Shown here piece by piece: positions 19,056-27,806 of a DNA stretch of 64,000 nucleotides. How positions within the stretch are numbered: position 1 is the first letter of the stretch; each line of letters opens with the position of its first letter. The translations under genes and the position numbers were made by a program. This DNA is from WHSW01 sp963769945 (lineage in GTDB: Bacteria > Actinomycetota > Thermoleophilia > Solirubrobacterales > 70-9), in assembly GCA_963769945.1 (NCBI GenBank), contig CAVYOA010000016.1:1-64000 (forward strand), written 5' to 3'. The notes under the pieces were generated by a model, which ran no database searches, had not been told where the DNA came from, and worked only from the letters and a program-made list of their open reading frames with translations.

Positions 19056-19508
19056 TCAGGCGGCGTTCCAGGTCGTGCGCAGCTTGCAGGTGTCGATCTT
19101 CGAGCCTCGCTCGAGGACCTCGGTCGTCACCTTGTAGGTGCCCGACCAGCTGCTCCCATCCGCCGTCGCCGTCCCCGCGATCTTCGTCTTGCTCTTGAAC
19201 TTGAACCCGCTCGCCTTGCTCGAGCTCCTGCGGGCGTCCGAGAAGGACCCGGGATCAGAGGTGTCGAGGTCCTTGTAGGCAAAAGCCTTGTTGCTCAGAG
19301 TGCCCTCGTTCCTGCACTCGATCTCATAAGAGCCGACGCGAAACGCGGTCGCGTTGCCGAACGACGCAACCGTTAGCTTGACCGCCACACCCTCCGCGGT
19401 TTGGCCCCTGAACGTGACGGGGTCCTGTGCACCCGCGGAGGCAGCGCACAGTCCAAGCACGACGGTTGCGACGACGGCGAGTCCGCCCCTGAATGTCCTG
19501 CTTCTCAA
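19056..19508 (-). CDS. secreted hypothetical protein
   Basis: A 150-aa protein with a clear Sec signal peptide (GLAVVATVVLGLCAASAGAQ) cut after about residue 27. The mature part is beta-rich in appearance, with two Cys residues (YEIECRN and DTCKLRT) that could form a disulfide. It contains Lys/Ser-rich stretches near the C-terminus. It lies 24 bp downstream of the WS/DGAT gene on the same strand. Function unknown. Confidence 0.75.
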   Translation of the reverse strand: MRSRTFRGGLAVVATVVLGLCAASAGAQDPVTFRGQTAEGVAVKLTVASFGNATAFRVGSYEIECRNEGTLSNKAFAYKDLDTSDPGSFSDARRSSSKASGFKFKSKTKIAGTATADGSSWSGTYKVTTEVLERGSKIDTCKLRTTWNAA

Positions 19509-19532
19509 TGGTGGCTCCTTCGGGAACTGGCG

Positions 19533-20966
19533 TTAGGCCGTCGCGGCTTGCGCATCTGCTGACTCCTGCTCGATATTCGCCGTCGCGTCGAGCAATTCGG
19601 CGATTGAAAGCTCGATGCCCTCGGCGATCACATCGATGTCTGGGATTGCATCGTAGTCGGCCAAGAGCCCGAAGTTGACGCCACCGTTGTAGGACATGAT
19701 CGCGACGAAGAGGGCATGATTGGGCGGTAAAAAGCCGACCGGGAAGATGTCCTCGAGCTCGCGGCCGAGCACGTACAGCGGAATCTGCGGCCCCGGGACA
19801 TTGGTGACGACCAGGTTGAACAGCCGGGTCGAGAAGTTGACGCGCGCGGCCTGTGCCAGCAGCGTCGGCGGCGCGAAGTCGTTGAAGCGCGAGATCACCT
19901 CCGCCCCGAGCGCCTGCTTGGACTCCTTGACCCCCTCCATGCCCTTGCGGCAAAGCTCCAAGCGCTTGACCGGATCCTCGGCGTAGACGGGAATTGGGCC
20001 GCGGATCGCCGCCAACTGGTTGCCGAGCTGACCGTGCTGATCGGAGCTGCGAATCGACACCGGAACCTGGGCGCGCAGCTCCATTCCTTCGGGACGAACT
20101 CCACGCGCCTCAAGCCAACGACGTAGCGCGCCGGCCACGACTGCGAGAACGACGTCGTTCACGGTGCCGCCGAGCGCGCTCTTGATTCGCTTGAACTGCG
20201 TCAAGTCCGAGCGAACCCAGCGGAAACGCCGGTGCGAGCCGATCTCGACGTTGAGCGGCACATTGGGAGCCGGATTCGCGAAGTTCCAGCCGACTTCTCC
20301 GAGTGCCTCGACGGCTTCGGCGGCCTGGGCAATCGTGGCCCGCGGGCTCTCGACCGCACGCTTGGTTCGCCGCAGGGCGCGAAGCGGGGTGCGCAGTATC
20401 CCGTCGGTGTCACGGGCGAGCAGCTCGACCCCTGATGGCGTTGGACTCGCGACCCAGTCGTGATCGGGCTCGGCCGGCTCGGGGACCGGCTGGAGGTCGA
20501 ACAACACGGTGGCGATGTCGACGCCGGAGACGCCGTCGACGAGGGCGTGGTGGGTCTTGGTGACGAAGGCGAATCGCTTTCGCGTCAGGCCCTGGACCAT
20601 CCACAGCTCCCACAGCGGCTTCGTGCGGTCGAGCTGCTGCGAGAACACGCGTGCCGCCATGTTTCGCAGCTGCTCCTCTGACCCGGGGGCGGGCAGCGCC
20701 GAGTGGCGCACGTGATACTCGAGATTGAAGGCAGGGTCGTCGACCCAGAACGGGCGCCCGGGGGATATGGGCGGGAAGGCGAGCTTCTGGCGAAAGCGGG
20801 GGACGAGGTGAAGGCGCGATCGCACATGCTCGAGCAGCGAGACGTAATCCATCGGCGGGCCCTCGAAGATGCAGATGGCGCCGACATGCATGTGGCTCGA
20901 GGAGCTCTCGTTGGTGAGAAAGGAAACGTCGAGCGCGCTGAGGCGGTCCATGTGTAGCTGGGCCAT
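19533..20966 (-). CDS. wax ester synthase/diacylglycerol acyltransferase (WS/DGAT)
   Basis: A 477-aa bifunctional acyltransferase of the WS/DGAT family, which joins acyl-CoA to long-chain alcohols or diacylglycerol at the membrane/lipid-body surface. The catalytic HHxxxDG motif is HHALVDG at residues 139-145. The C-terminal conserved segments NLVVTNVPGPQIPLY and SYNGGVNFGL are present. Length is typical. It supports neutral-lipid storage, common in actinomycetes. It is divergent from the M28 peptidase with only an 18-bp gap. Confidence 0.92.
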   Translation of the reverse strand: MAQLHMDRLSALDVSFLTNESSSSHMHVGAICIFEGPPMDYVSLLEHVRSRLHLVPRFRQKLAFPPISPGRPFWVDDPAFNLEYHVRHSALPAPGSEEQLRNMAARVFSQQLDRTKPLWELWMVQGLTRKRFAFVTKTHHALVDGVSGVDIATVLFDLQPVPEPAEPDHDWVASPTPSGVELLARDTDGILRTPLRALRRTKRAVESPRATIAQAAEAVEALGEVGWNFANPAPNVPLNVEIGSHRRFRWVRSDLTQFKRIKSALGGTVNDVVLAVVAGALRRWLEARGVRPEGMELRAQVPVSIRSSDQHGQLGNQLAAIRGPIPVYAEDPVKRLELCRKGMEGVKESKQALGAEVISRFNDFAPPTLLAQAARVNFSTRLFNLVVTNVPGPQIPLYVLGRELEDIFPVGFLPPNHALFVAIMSYNGGVNFGLLADYDAIPDIDVIAEGIELSIAELLDATANIEQESADAQAATA

Positions 20967-20984
20967 GCGCCTAACTTACCGCGG

Positions 20985-21872
20985 ATGCGACGCCTGATCG
21001 CCATCCTGCTCGCAGCGACATTCGTCGCCGGCTGCGGCGACCCAGAGACCTCCACGCAGGACGGTTTCAACGCCGACCGCGCCTTTGCCGATCTTCGGGC
21101 ACAGGTCGAGATCGGCCCTCGGCCCGCCGGCTCACGCGGGGCGCGGGAGGCGGTTGCGCTGATCCAGTCGCGCCTCGAGCAGGCCGGGGTGGGCGAGGCC
21201 GTCGTGCAGCAGCCCTACGCCAACGTGCTCGCGACGATTCCCGGCAGCGAGGCGGGCGCGGTCGTGATCGGCGCGCACTACGACACCAAGAATCAGATCC
21301 CGGGCTTCGTCGGGGCCAACGACGGTGCGTCGGGCGTGGCCGTCTTGCTGGAGCTGGCGCGGTCGCTGCCTCGCCCGCTACCTGGTCCGGCGGTTCAGCT
21401 GGCTTTCTTCGATGCCGAGGAAGCGCGAGGCGACCGGCCCTTCGCGCAAGACGGCGCACGCGGCAGCCGCCAGTACGTCGAGTACGCCTCGAGCGGGGGC
21501 GATCAGGGATCGCTCCCGCTCGACGAAATCCGGGCGATGGTGCTGTTCGACCTCGTCGGCGACTGCGATCTCGAGATCCCGCTCGAGGCCCAATCAGACC
21601 CCGCGCTGTACGCGCTTTTCGCGGCGGCGAGCGAAGCGGTGTCAGGCAGCCCGGCGCCGTTCGAGGGGACGAGCACAGCCGTCTCAGACGATCACGTTCC
21701 CTTCCTCGAGGCCGGGGTCCCGGCGCTCGACCTGATCGACTTCGAGTTCGGCCCCGGCCCGAGCCCAGGCGCCTACTGGCACACCCCGCAGGACACGCTC
21801 GACAAGGTCTGCCCCGAGAGCCTCGACGCGGTCGGTGAGGCTGCACGGACCGCAATCAGCCAAATCCGTTGA
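20985..21872 (+). CDS. M28-family zinc peptidase / glutaminyl cyclase-like lipoprotein
   Basis: A 295-aa exported protein. The signal peptide ends in a lipobox (ATFVAGC) with lipidated Cys17. The M28-type binuclear zinc ligands are His98 and Asp113 in AHYDTKNQ and GANDGASG, Glu145/146 in FFDAEEARG, and a late His in YWHTPQDTLDK. M28 members are aminopeptidases, and the shape around the active site also fits the glutaminyl-peptide cyclotransferase subgroup. It is likely anchored on the outer face of the membrane. Substrate unknown. Confidence 0.85.
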   Translation: MRRLIAILLAATFVAGCGDPETSTQDGFNADRAFADLRAQVEIGPRPAGSRGAREAVALIQSRLEQAGVGEAVVQQPYANVLATIPGSEAGAVVIGAHYDTKNQIPGFVGANDGASGVAVLLELARSLPRPLPGPAVQLAFFDAEEARGDRPFAQDGARGSRQYVEYASSGGDQGSLPLDEIRAMVLFDLVGDCDLEIPLEAQSDPALYALFAAASEAVSGSPAPFEGTSTAVSDDHVPFLEAGVPALDLIDFEFGPGPSPGAYWHTPQDTLDKVCPESLDAVGEAARTAISQIR

Positions 21873-21973
21873 CGCCTAAGGCCGCGTTTCGCTCAAACTT
21901 GAGCCATTTTGGCCGCGCCTGGACGAATGTACGTCTCGTGGGCGTCGCCGGGTTCAGTACCTTCTGAGAAGAG

Positions 21974-23353
21974 ATGACTTCGCTGCGACAGTCCATTGAC
22001 AACTTCGTGATGCGGCTGCGCTCGGATTCGACGCTGGTGTCCATGGTGCGGGACGGCAACCACCCGGCCTTCGCCGAGGTGGTGCGACGCTACCACCCTG
22101 CGCTGGTGGCTTATGCCGCCACCTTCGTCTCGCCGGATCGCGCCGCGGAAGTCGTCGATGATTCTTTCTGGCGCGCGCGCGTGGTGATGACGCGAACCAC
22201 CGGTGCGCTGGCCCTTGACGCTTGGCTTTTCACCCTCGTCCACGACGGTGCCGCCGATAGCAGCCGCACCGCCGAGCCGATCAGCTCCTTGCGCTCCGTG
22301 CGACGCCCCGCTGGTGTCAGCGCGATCCCGGCGATGGTGGCGGAGACGGAGTCGCTGACCCGAGCCGTGCGCTCGATGCCCCGCGACCAGCGAGAGGCGT
22401 TCGTGGCCCGAGAGTTTGAAGCGCTTCCGCATCGACCGGGTCGCAAGCGTGCGGCGGCTCTTGGCGCCCTGGCTGCGCCCCTCGTTCTCCTCAGCGCTGC
22501 CTGGGCCCGCGCCGCGGATCAGCTGCAGCCGCTGCGCTCGCGACTGGGCGAGCGGTTCGGGATCGATCTCACCGCCGGACGGGTTGCGACCACGCTGGCG
22601 CTCGGTTCGGTGATCGCCGTGCTGATGGTCGTGGTCGCAGACAACGCTGACCGTGGCGGTTCGATCGCCACGGTGGTGCAGACCGAGTCTGGTGTCGCCG
22701 GCGGCGACGCTGCGAGGCTCTACCAGCCGCCCGGTGATGACACGAACGCCGGCGCCGGCGACGCTGCCGCTGGGGGCGGATCCAGTTCAGGGGCGCGTGT
22801 CGCAGGGGCCGGCGCGGGCGCTGCGGACGGCGGTGCTGGCGTAGCCGGAGGATCGGGCGCCGGTGGCGCCGGCGACGAGTCCACATCGACCTTGGTCGGC
22901 ACGCCTGCCGCCGGCACCGCACCGACGACCGGCGGCGATTCGAGCGGCGGCGGCTCGCCCGGAGGCGGCGGTTCTGACGGCGGTGGCTCAGGCGGCTCGG
23001 ATGGCGGCGGCTCGACCGGAGGCGGCGGTTCTGACGGCGGTGGCTCAGGCGGCTCGGATGGCGGCGGCTCGACCGGCGGCGGCTCGACCGGCGGCGGCGC
23101 GGGCGGTCAGCCCGGTGGGGGCTCCGACGGCGGCGCTCCTCCCACCGGAGCAGGTGGCGGCTCGGGCGGTTCGGGGGACGGCGGCTCTGGCGGCGGTCCC
23201 GCGGGCGGCGACCAGACACCGGCGCCGACCCCGGCGCCGGCACCGGCGGCCCAACCTCCACCGCCTCCACAGCCGGTCGACGACGACGATGACGAGGACG
23301 ACGACGAGGAAGACGACAGCGACAGCGACAGCGGCGACAGCAGCGACGACTGA
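21974..23353 (+). CDS. membrane-anchored sigma-70-like protein with Gly/Ser-rich and acidic tail
   Basis: A 459-aa protein in four parts. Residues 20-95 resemble sigma-70 region 2 of ECF factors (DGNHPAFAEVVRRYHPALVA). Residues 128-150 match the start of region 4 (SMPRDQREAFVAREFE), but the helix-turn-helix that should follow is missing. A hydrophobic stretch lies at about 162-178 and a clear TM at about 204-223. Residues 225-435 are Gly/Ser/Asp-rich with a perfect 19-residue tandem repeat. The end is Pro-rich, then almost only Asp/Glu/Ser. The gene starts at ATG 21974 behind a GAGAAGAG-type ribosome site. It could be a degenerate sigma factor turned into an envelope protein. The frame is continuous, so truncation by error is not indicated. 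Confidence 0.75.
   Translation: MTSLRQSIDNFVMRLRSDSTLVSMVRDGNHPAFAEVVRRYHPALVAYAATFVSPDRAAEVVDDSFWRARVVMTRTTGALALDAWLFTLVHDGAADSSRTAEPISSLRSVRRPAGVSAIPAMVAETESLTRAVRSMPRDQREAFVAREFEALPHRPGRKRAAALGALAAPLVLLSAAWARAADQLQPLRSRLGERFGIDLTAGRVATTLALGSVIAVLMVVVADNADRGGSIATVVQTESGVAGGDAARLYQPPGDDTNAGAGDAAAGGGSSSGARVAGAGAGAADGGAGVAGGSGAGGAGDESTSTLVGTPAAGTAPTTGGDSSGGGSPGGGGSDGGGSGGSDGGGSTGGGGSDGGGSGGSDGGGSTGGGSTGGGAGGQPGGGSDGGAPPTGAGGGSGGSGDGGSGGGPAGGDQTPAPTPAPAPAAQPPPPPQPVDDDDDEDDDEEDDSDSDSGDSSDD
22961..23074 (+). repeat. perfect 57-bp tandem repeat, two copies, coding
   Basis: Copies at 22961-23017 and 23018-23074 are identical and in frame. Each encodes 19 Gly/Ser/Asp/Thr residues of the sigma-like protein's extracellular linker. 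Identical DNA, not only identical protein, suggests recent slippage or unequal recombination. Confidence 0.9.
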
Positions 23354-23504
23354 GCTCGCCTGAGCGGGGGAGCCACGTACGCGAGCTGGCGCCCTACATG
23401 CTCCATCAGTTGGAGGAGCACGCGAGCGATCGATCATCCGCAAACCGCCCTGAGGAGATCCGTCTTCGACGGGCACCCCATACCGCCACGGTAACCTCGT
23501 CGAG

Positions 23505-24476
23505 ATGCCGGAAGCCGTCGCCGTGAATGCCCCCAGCCGCGTCTTGCTCGCCGCGCCGCGTGGCTACTGCGCGGGCGTCGATCGTGCCGTGCAAACCGTC
23601 GAAAAAGCGCTCGAGCTGCACGGGCCGCCTGTTTATGTGCGCAAGGAGATTGTCCACAACAAGCATGTGGTCGAGCAGCTGACCGAGCGCGGGGCGATCT
23701 TCGTCGAGCAGGAGAGCGAGGTGCCCGAGGGCGAGCTGGTGGTCTTCTCGGCCCACGGCGTCGCGCCGGAGGTGCACGAGAACTCCGCCGCGCGCAACCT
23801 GCGCACTATCGATGCCACCTGCCCACTCGTGACCAAGGTTCATGTTTCGGCGCGCAAGTTCGCCGAGCAGGGTTACGCGATCATTCTCATCGGCCACGAG
23901 GGCCACGAGGAGGTTGAGGGGACGACGGGAGAGGCGCCTGACGCGATCACGCTGGTCGAAACGATCGCCGACGTCGACAAGCTCGAGGTCACCGATCCCG
24001 AGCGCGTCGCCTTCATCACCCAGACGACGCTTTCGGTCGACGAGACAGCGGCGATCATCGACCGCCTGCGCGAGCGCTTCCCGAAGATCGTTTCGAGTAA
24101 ATCCGACGACATCTGTTACGCCACCACCAACCGCCAGATCGCGGTCAAGCAGCTCGCTGCCGAGTGCGAGCTCGTGCTCGTCATCGGCTCGACCAACTCC
24201 TCCAACTCCAACCGCCTCGTCGAGGTGGCACGCGAGCGAGGTGCCGCCTCGCATCTGATCGACAACGCCTCACAGGTGCAGGAGCACTGGCTCGACGGCG
24301 TCGACACGGTCGGCATTACCTCGGGCGCCAGCGCCCCGGAAGAGCTGGTCGCCGAACTGGTCGAGTTTTTTCGCGGCCGTGGAGCGGATGACGTCTCCGA
24401 GCTGCACGCCGTCCATGAGGACGTGCGCTTCATGTTGCCGAAGACGATCCGCACCGAGCTCGCCGCGCGCGGCTGA
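23505..24476 (+). CDS. ispH: 4-hydroxy-3-methylbut-2-enyl diphosphate reductase
   Basis: IspH (LytB), the [4Fe-4S] enzyme that makes IPP and DMAPP in the last step of the MEP isoprenoid pathway. The three cluster cysteines are present: Cys22 in RGYCAG, Cys106 in DATCPLV and Cys204 in DDICYATTNRQ. The substrate-binding His residues in HNKHVV and SAHGV, and the conserved SNSNRL segment, are also visible. The 323-aa length is normal. A 150-bp gap precedes it, in which I see no structured element. Confidence 0.96.
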   Translation: MPEAVAVNAPSRVLLAAPRGYCAGVDRAVQTVEKALELHGPPVYVRKEIVHNKHVVEQLTERGAIFVEQESEVPEGELVVFSAHGVAPEVHENSAARNLRTIDATCPLVTKVHVSARKFAEQGYAIILIGHEGHEEVEGTTGEAPDAITLVETIADVDKLEVTDPERVAFITQTTLSVDETAAIIDRLRERFPKIVSSKSDDICYATTNRQIAVKQLAAECELVLVIGSTNSSNSNRLVEVARERGAASHLIDNASQVQEHWLDGVDTVGITSGASAPEELVAELVEFFRGRGADDVSELHAVHEDVRFMLPKTIRTELAARG

Positions 24477-24552
24477 GGCCGCCCACAGACTGCCGAGCGG
24501 CATCTCACGTCCCATAGTCGTGCGTGGGCTGCGGCTCGCGATAATCAATGCC

Positions 24553-25504
24553 ATGCACGGTCCGAGCGCAGACAGCCATGACGGTCACGCACACGGCGTC
24601 GACCTCGATCGCGTCGGCGCCAAGCGGGCGCTGAAGCTGACGCTGGCGCTGACCACGGCGTTCTTGGTGGTCGAGGTCGCGGGCGGGCTGATCTCGGGCA
24701 GCCTGGCGTTGCTCGCCGATGCCGCCCACATGCTCTCCGACAGCCTCTCGCTCGGCGTCGCGCTGTTTGCCGCCTGGCTGGCGGGGCGGCCGGGCGGGCC
24801 CAGCCGCACCTTCGGCTACCGCCGGGCAGAGATCCTCGCGGCTCTGTTCAACGGCGTCACCCTGGTCGCGATCTCGATCTGGATCTTCATCGAGGCGGGG
24901 ATCCGCTTCGGCGATCCGCCGGAGGTCGAGGCGGGATTGATGCTGGCCGTGGCGGCCGTCGGGCTTGTCGTCAACCTCGTCGCCGCACGCATCCTGCATG
25001 CCCACTCTGGCGAGAGCCTCAACGTCTCCGCCGCGTTGCGCCACGTTGTCGCCGACGTCCTCGGCTCGTTCGGCGTAATCGTCGCCGCCCTCGTCATCCT
25101 CGCGACCGACTGGGAGTACGCCGATCCTGCGATCAGCGTCGCCATCGGTGTGCTGATCTTGACCAGCTCGTGGTCGATCCTTCGCGACTCCGCTTCAGAT
25201 CCTGCTCGAGGGTTCACCACCGGGGACGGATGTCGACGAGGTTGGACGCGCGATGGCGTCGGTCGTGGGCGTGAGTCAGGTACATGACCTTCACGTGTGG
25301 ACGATCACGTCGGGATTCCCGGCGCTGGCCGCGCACGTCGTCGTCGGCACCGAGACCGACTGCCACGCGAAGCGCCGCGAGATCGAAGCGATGCTGCATT
25401 CGCGCTTCGGTCTCGACCACACGACGCTCCAGGTCGATCACGAGGGTCCCGAGCTGCTTCAGATCGAGGTCGTTGACGGTGGCTCGCGCGGCTCGAACGA
25501 ATGA
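24553..25504 (+). CDS. cation diffusion facilitator (CzcD/ZitB-like metal exporter), frameshifted
   Basis: CDF-family divalent metal/proton antiporter of about 317 aa after repair. The N-terminus is His-rich (DSHDGHAHGVD). TM2 carries DAAHMLSDSLSLG and TM5 carries HVVADVLGSFGV, the two halves of the zinc transport site. The cytoplasmic domain (VVGVSQVHDLHVWTITSG, QVDHEG) follows after a single-base shift near 25192. Zn is the usual cargo of this subgroup. It lies 76 bp after ispH, and a GATAAT hexamer at 24540-24545 is close enough to ATG 24553 for a leaderless start. Confidence 0.88.
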
Positions 25505-25556
25505 TCTTGCATCGCGACTCTTACGAGCTCACCGACTCGAACTCCGCGCAAACGCT

Positions 25557-26396
25557 CTACGGCACGCCGGCCGAGAAGCTCAGCGAGTAGACCTCGAGCT
25601 CGCCGATCGCGGTGACCGCGATCGTGTGGGTCTCGTGACTCGGATGCAGGGCGAGATCGTAAAGGCCAGGGGCGTCTACGGCGACTTCCGAGTTGATCTC
25701 GTTACGGGTGCCGGGATCGAGCGTAACCGTGAGCTCGCCCTGCCCCGCGATTGATGCGTGGGCACCTGCGGCGGCGTAATCGAGCTCGATTCGATCGCCT
25801 GCGCCGTCGCCAGGTCGCCACGGCTCGCTCGCCGAGCCGCCGGGAAAGAACTCATCGCTCGGGGGCGCGACCAGGGCGCCGCGGGCGTCGCTGGGGCGCA
25901 GCGGCGCCATCGGCGGCGGCAGCTCGATCAGGGCGTCGAGCTCGCGCAATTCGTCCTGGATCGCCTCCTCGGTCGCCTCGTACTCGCCTTCGCCGAAGTG
26001 AAACCAGCGCAATGCGCCGCCCTGGCCCCAGACAAACAGTGATGGCCAGCCCTTGCAGCCGTAGTCGTGCCAGATCGAGTAGTGCGAATCGTCGGCGATC
26101 GGATGGGTGAGGCCGAGGCGGGCGAGCGCCGGTTGCAGGTTCTCGCGCTTTGAGGTGAAGCGAAAGCGCGGAGAGTGCACGCCGAGCGTCGCGAGGCCAT
26201 GAGCGCCGTAACGCTTGGCCCACGCGGTGACGTAGGGGAGAGCGCGAACGCTGTTGAGCTGCGCGTAGTCGAAGAAGTGAACAAGGACCGGGCCGGCGGC
26301 GGTGAGCTCGGCCATGGCCGGATCGCGCTCGGCGCTGAGCCAGCGGATGCGGCCGGGCAGCGTGGGTGCGGCGATGTTGTCGCGCTCGGGTCGCAC
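25557..26396 (-). CDS. thioredoxin-fold (TlpA/redoxin-like) protein lacking the CxxC motif
   Basis: A protein of about 279 aa. Residues 30-150 have a thioredoxin/redoxin fold pattern (GPVLVHFFDYAQLNSVRAL, LGVHSPRF, GCKGWPSLFVWGQGG). The WCxxC position reads DYAQLN, so no redox Cys pair exists. The distal part is a beta-rich segment resembling the C-terminal domain of NHL-repeat thioredoxin proteins. GTG 26396 is the likely start, because extending upstream would overlap the divergent diiron-protein gene. The two start about 100 bp apart and share a promoter region. Confidence 0.65.
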   Translation of the reverse strand: MRPERDNIAAPTLPGRIRWLSAERDPAMAELTAAGPVLVHFFDYAQLNSVRALPYVTAWAKRYGAHGLATLGVHSPRFRFTSKRENLQPALARLGLTHPIADDSHYSIWHDYGCKGWPSLFVWGQGGALRWFHFGEGEYEATEEAIQDELRELDALIELPPPMAPLRPSDARGALVAPPSDEFFPGGSASEPWRPGDGAGDRIELDYAAAGAHASIAGQGELTVTLDPGTRNEINSEVAVDAPGLYDLALHPSHETHTIAVTAIGELEVYSLSFSAGVP

Positions 26397-26498
26397 GGCG
26401 GCGGATCGTAGAGAGGCGGCCCAAGCGCGGAGACCGCCGAGGTCGAGCGTTATGCTGGCTCGCGCACTTCCGTCATCGAAAGAAGGGGACTTAGAGCC

Positions 26499-27107
26499 AT
26501 GAACGAGAGCATCTGGACCCGCATCGAGTCGAGCCGCGAGCGCTGGGACGTCCTGCGCCACCCCTTCTATCAGCGCTGGTCGGCGGGCGAGCTCACCCGC
26601 GATGAGCTCGCGCGCTACTCGGGCCAGTACCGCCACGCCGTCGAAGCGATCGCAACGATGAGCGATGCCGCTGCCGACGCCCTGCCAGAGCGCCCCGAGC
26701 TTCGCCGCCACGCCGCCGAGGAACGCGCCCATGTGCGCCTCTGGGATGGGTTCGTCAACGAGAGCGGCGGCGATGGCGCCGACGCCCCAACGGCCGAGAC
26801 CGCCGAATGCGTGCGGGCGTGGACCGCCCCAGGCGATGTCACCGAGACGCTGGCCCGTCTCTTCGCAATCGAGAGCAGCCAGCCGCAGATCTCGGCGACC
26901 AAACGCGAGGGCCTGCTCGGGCGCTACGGGTACCGCGAGGGCCCGGGCACCGCGTACTTTCGCATCCATGAGAGCCGCGACGTCGAGCATGCCGACGAGG
27001 TTCGCGAGCTGATCTCAGAGATCGGAGCTGACGCCGACGAGGACGCCCTCGCGGCCGCAGCCGAGTCGGCGTTTCGTGCCAACTGGCGCTTGCTCGACGG
27101 GGTTTGA
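26499..27107 (+). CDS. TenA/PqqC-like heme-oxygenase-fold diiron protein
   Basis: A 202-aa all-helical protein of the TENA/THI-4/PqqC superfamily. HPFYQRW (21-27), Arg45/His46 with Glu49, EERAHVRLW with Glu74/75 and His78, Glu125 in IESSQ, and HESRDVEHADE with His157 and His164 suggest the ligand set of the newly recognised heme-oxygenase-like diiron oxidases (CADD-type). It is preceded by an AAGAAGG-type RBS. It leads a five-ORF unit: its TGA overlaps the TTG of a tiny membrane protein, followed by a cupredoxin-like and a polytopic protein. The reaction is unknown. Confidence 0.78.
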   Translation: MNESIWTRIESSRERWDVLRHPFYQRWSAGELTRDELARYSGQYRHAVEAIATMSDAAADALPERPELRRHAAEERAHVRLWDGFVNESGGDGADAPTAETAECVRAWTAPGDVTETLARLFAIESSQPQISATKREGLLGRYGYREGPGTAYFRIHESRDVEHADEVRELISEIGADADEDALAAAAESAFRANWRLLDGV

Positions 27108-27262
27108 AGCGCGGCGAACGCGTTCTTGGAATCGCGCTCGGGCTCGCGCTCGGGCTCGCAATCGTGGCCATCTTCATCTTCGTCTTCAGCGAGGACACCG
27201 TCGATGCGCCGCAGCTCGATCAGGAGTCGACGCAGGAAAGCGAGGAGCCGGCCGGGCGATGA
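27104..27262 (+). CDS. small single-pass membrane protein
   Basis: A 52-aa reading frame that starts with TTG overlapping the TGA of the diiron protein (TTGA). It codes for a basic N-terminus (KRGER), one TM helix (LGIALGLALGLAIVAIFIF) and a short acidic C-terminus. Its TGA overlaps the next ATG. The tight coupling and strong TM pattern argue that it is real despite its size. Confidence 0.6.
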   Translation: MKRGERVLGIALGLALGLAIVAIFIFVFSEDTVDAPQLDQESTQESEEPAGR

Positions 27263-27321
27263 GCACCGACGACAGCCTTGATTTGATCTTGAGGCACCTG
27301 CGTAAGATCACCCGGCAATGA
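27259..27321 (+). CDS. 20-residue micro-ORF coupled to both neighbours
   Basis: ATG 27259 overlaps the TGA of the small membrane protein and its own TGA (27319-27321) overlaps ATG 27318 of the cupredoxin-like gene. The peptide begins MSTDDSLDLIL and ends RKITRQ. It could be a translational relay or leader peptide. It could also be chance, because a TAAGAT hexamer at 27303-27308 may be the -10 of a leaderless promoter for the next gene. Confidence 0.3.
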   Translation: MSTDDSLDLILRHLRKITRQ

Positions 27322-27797
27322 GCTCCAGCGCCAAAGCCATCGCCGGCCTGATCGCGGTCGCCGCCGCCGTCGGCCTGTTCATCGCTCTGAGCTCGGGCTC
27401 CGATGACGATGGCTCGGACTCGGCCACGGCCGTGAGCCAGCAGACGTCCACAGGCGCCGACGATCCCGTCGTCGCCGAGCAGGACAAGCCTGAGGGGTCC
27501 GCGCAGCCGAAGCCCGAGGAGCCCGAAAAGCCCGACGTGCCGACAATCGTGATCAAGGGTGGACAGCCGGTCGGCGGGGTCCAGAAACTGAGCTTCGAGA
27601 GCGGCGACGCGATCCGCTTCATCGTCGAGTCCGACGTCGACGAGCACGTTCACTTCCACGGCTACGACGTAACCGAGGACGTGACCGCGGGCGGTCGCGT
27701 CGAGTTCGACGTGCCGGCCACGCTCGAGGGCGTCTTCGAGGTCGAGCTCGAGGACTCGGTCGTGCCGATCGCAGAGATCTCCGTCAACCCGGCGTAG
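27318..27797 (+). CDS. cupredoxin-like membrane-anchored protein
   Basis: A 159-aa exported protein. An N-terminal uncleaved TM or signal (AKAIAGLIAVAAAVGLFIAL) is followed by a Ser/Asp/Pro/Lys/Glu-rich linker to about residue 72. The beta-rich cupredoxin-like domain carries VDEHVHFHGYDVTEDV, a His pattern found in copper-binding cupredoxin_1 members. A classical type-1 site with Cys-Met is absent. It is followed 9 bp later by a polytopic membrane protein, and the two probably work together. A copper-related role is suggested only by the fold. Confidence 0.72.
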   Translation: MSSSAKAIAGLIAVAAAVGLFIALSSGSDDDGSDSATAVSQQTSTGADDPVVAEQDKPEGSAQPKPEEPEKPDVPTIVIKGGQPVGGVQKLSFESGDAIRFIVESDVDEHVHFHGYDVTEDVTAGGRVEFDVPATLEGVFEVELEDSVVPIAEISVNPA

Positions 27798-27806
27798 AAC
27801 CCGCAC

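Noticed and set aside
22900..23220. Repetitive DNA that could suggest a CRISPR array or satellite
   Set aside because: The repeats are in frame, encode Gly/Ser units and have no unique spacers.
26397..26990. Upstream extension of the thioredoxin-like protein by about 198 residues
   Set aside because: It is fully antisense to the well-supported diiron-protein gene and its sequence is low-complexity.
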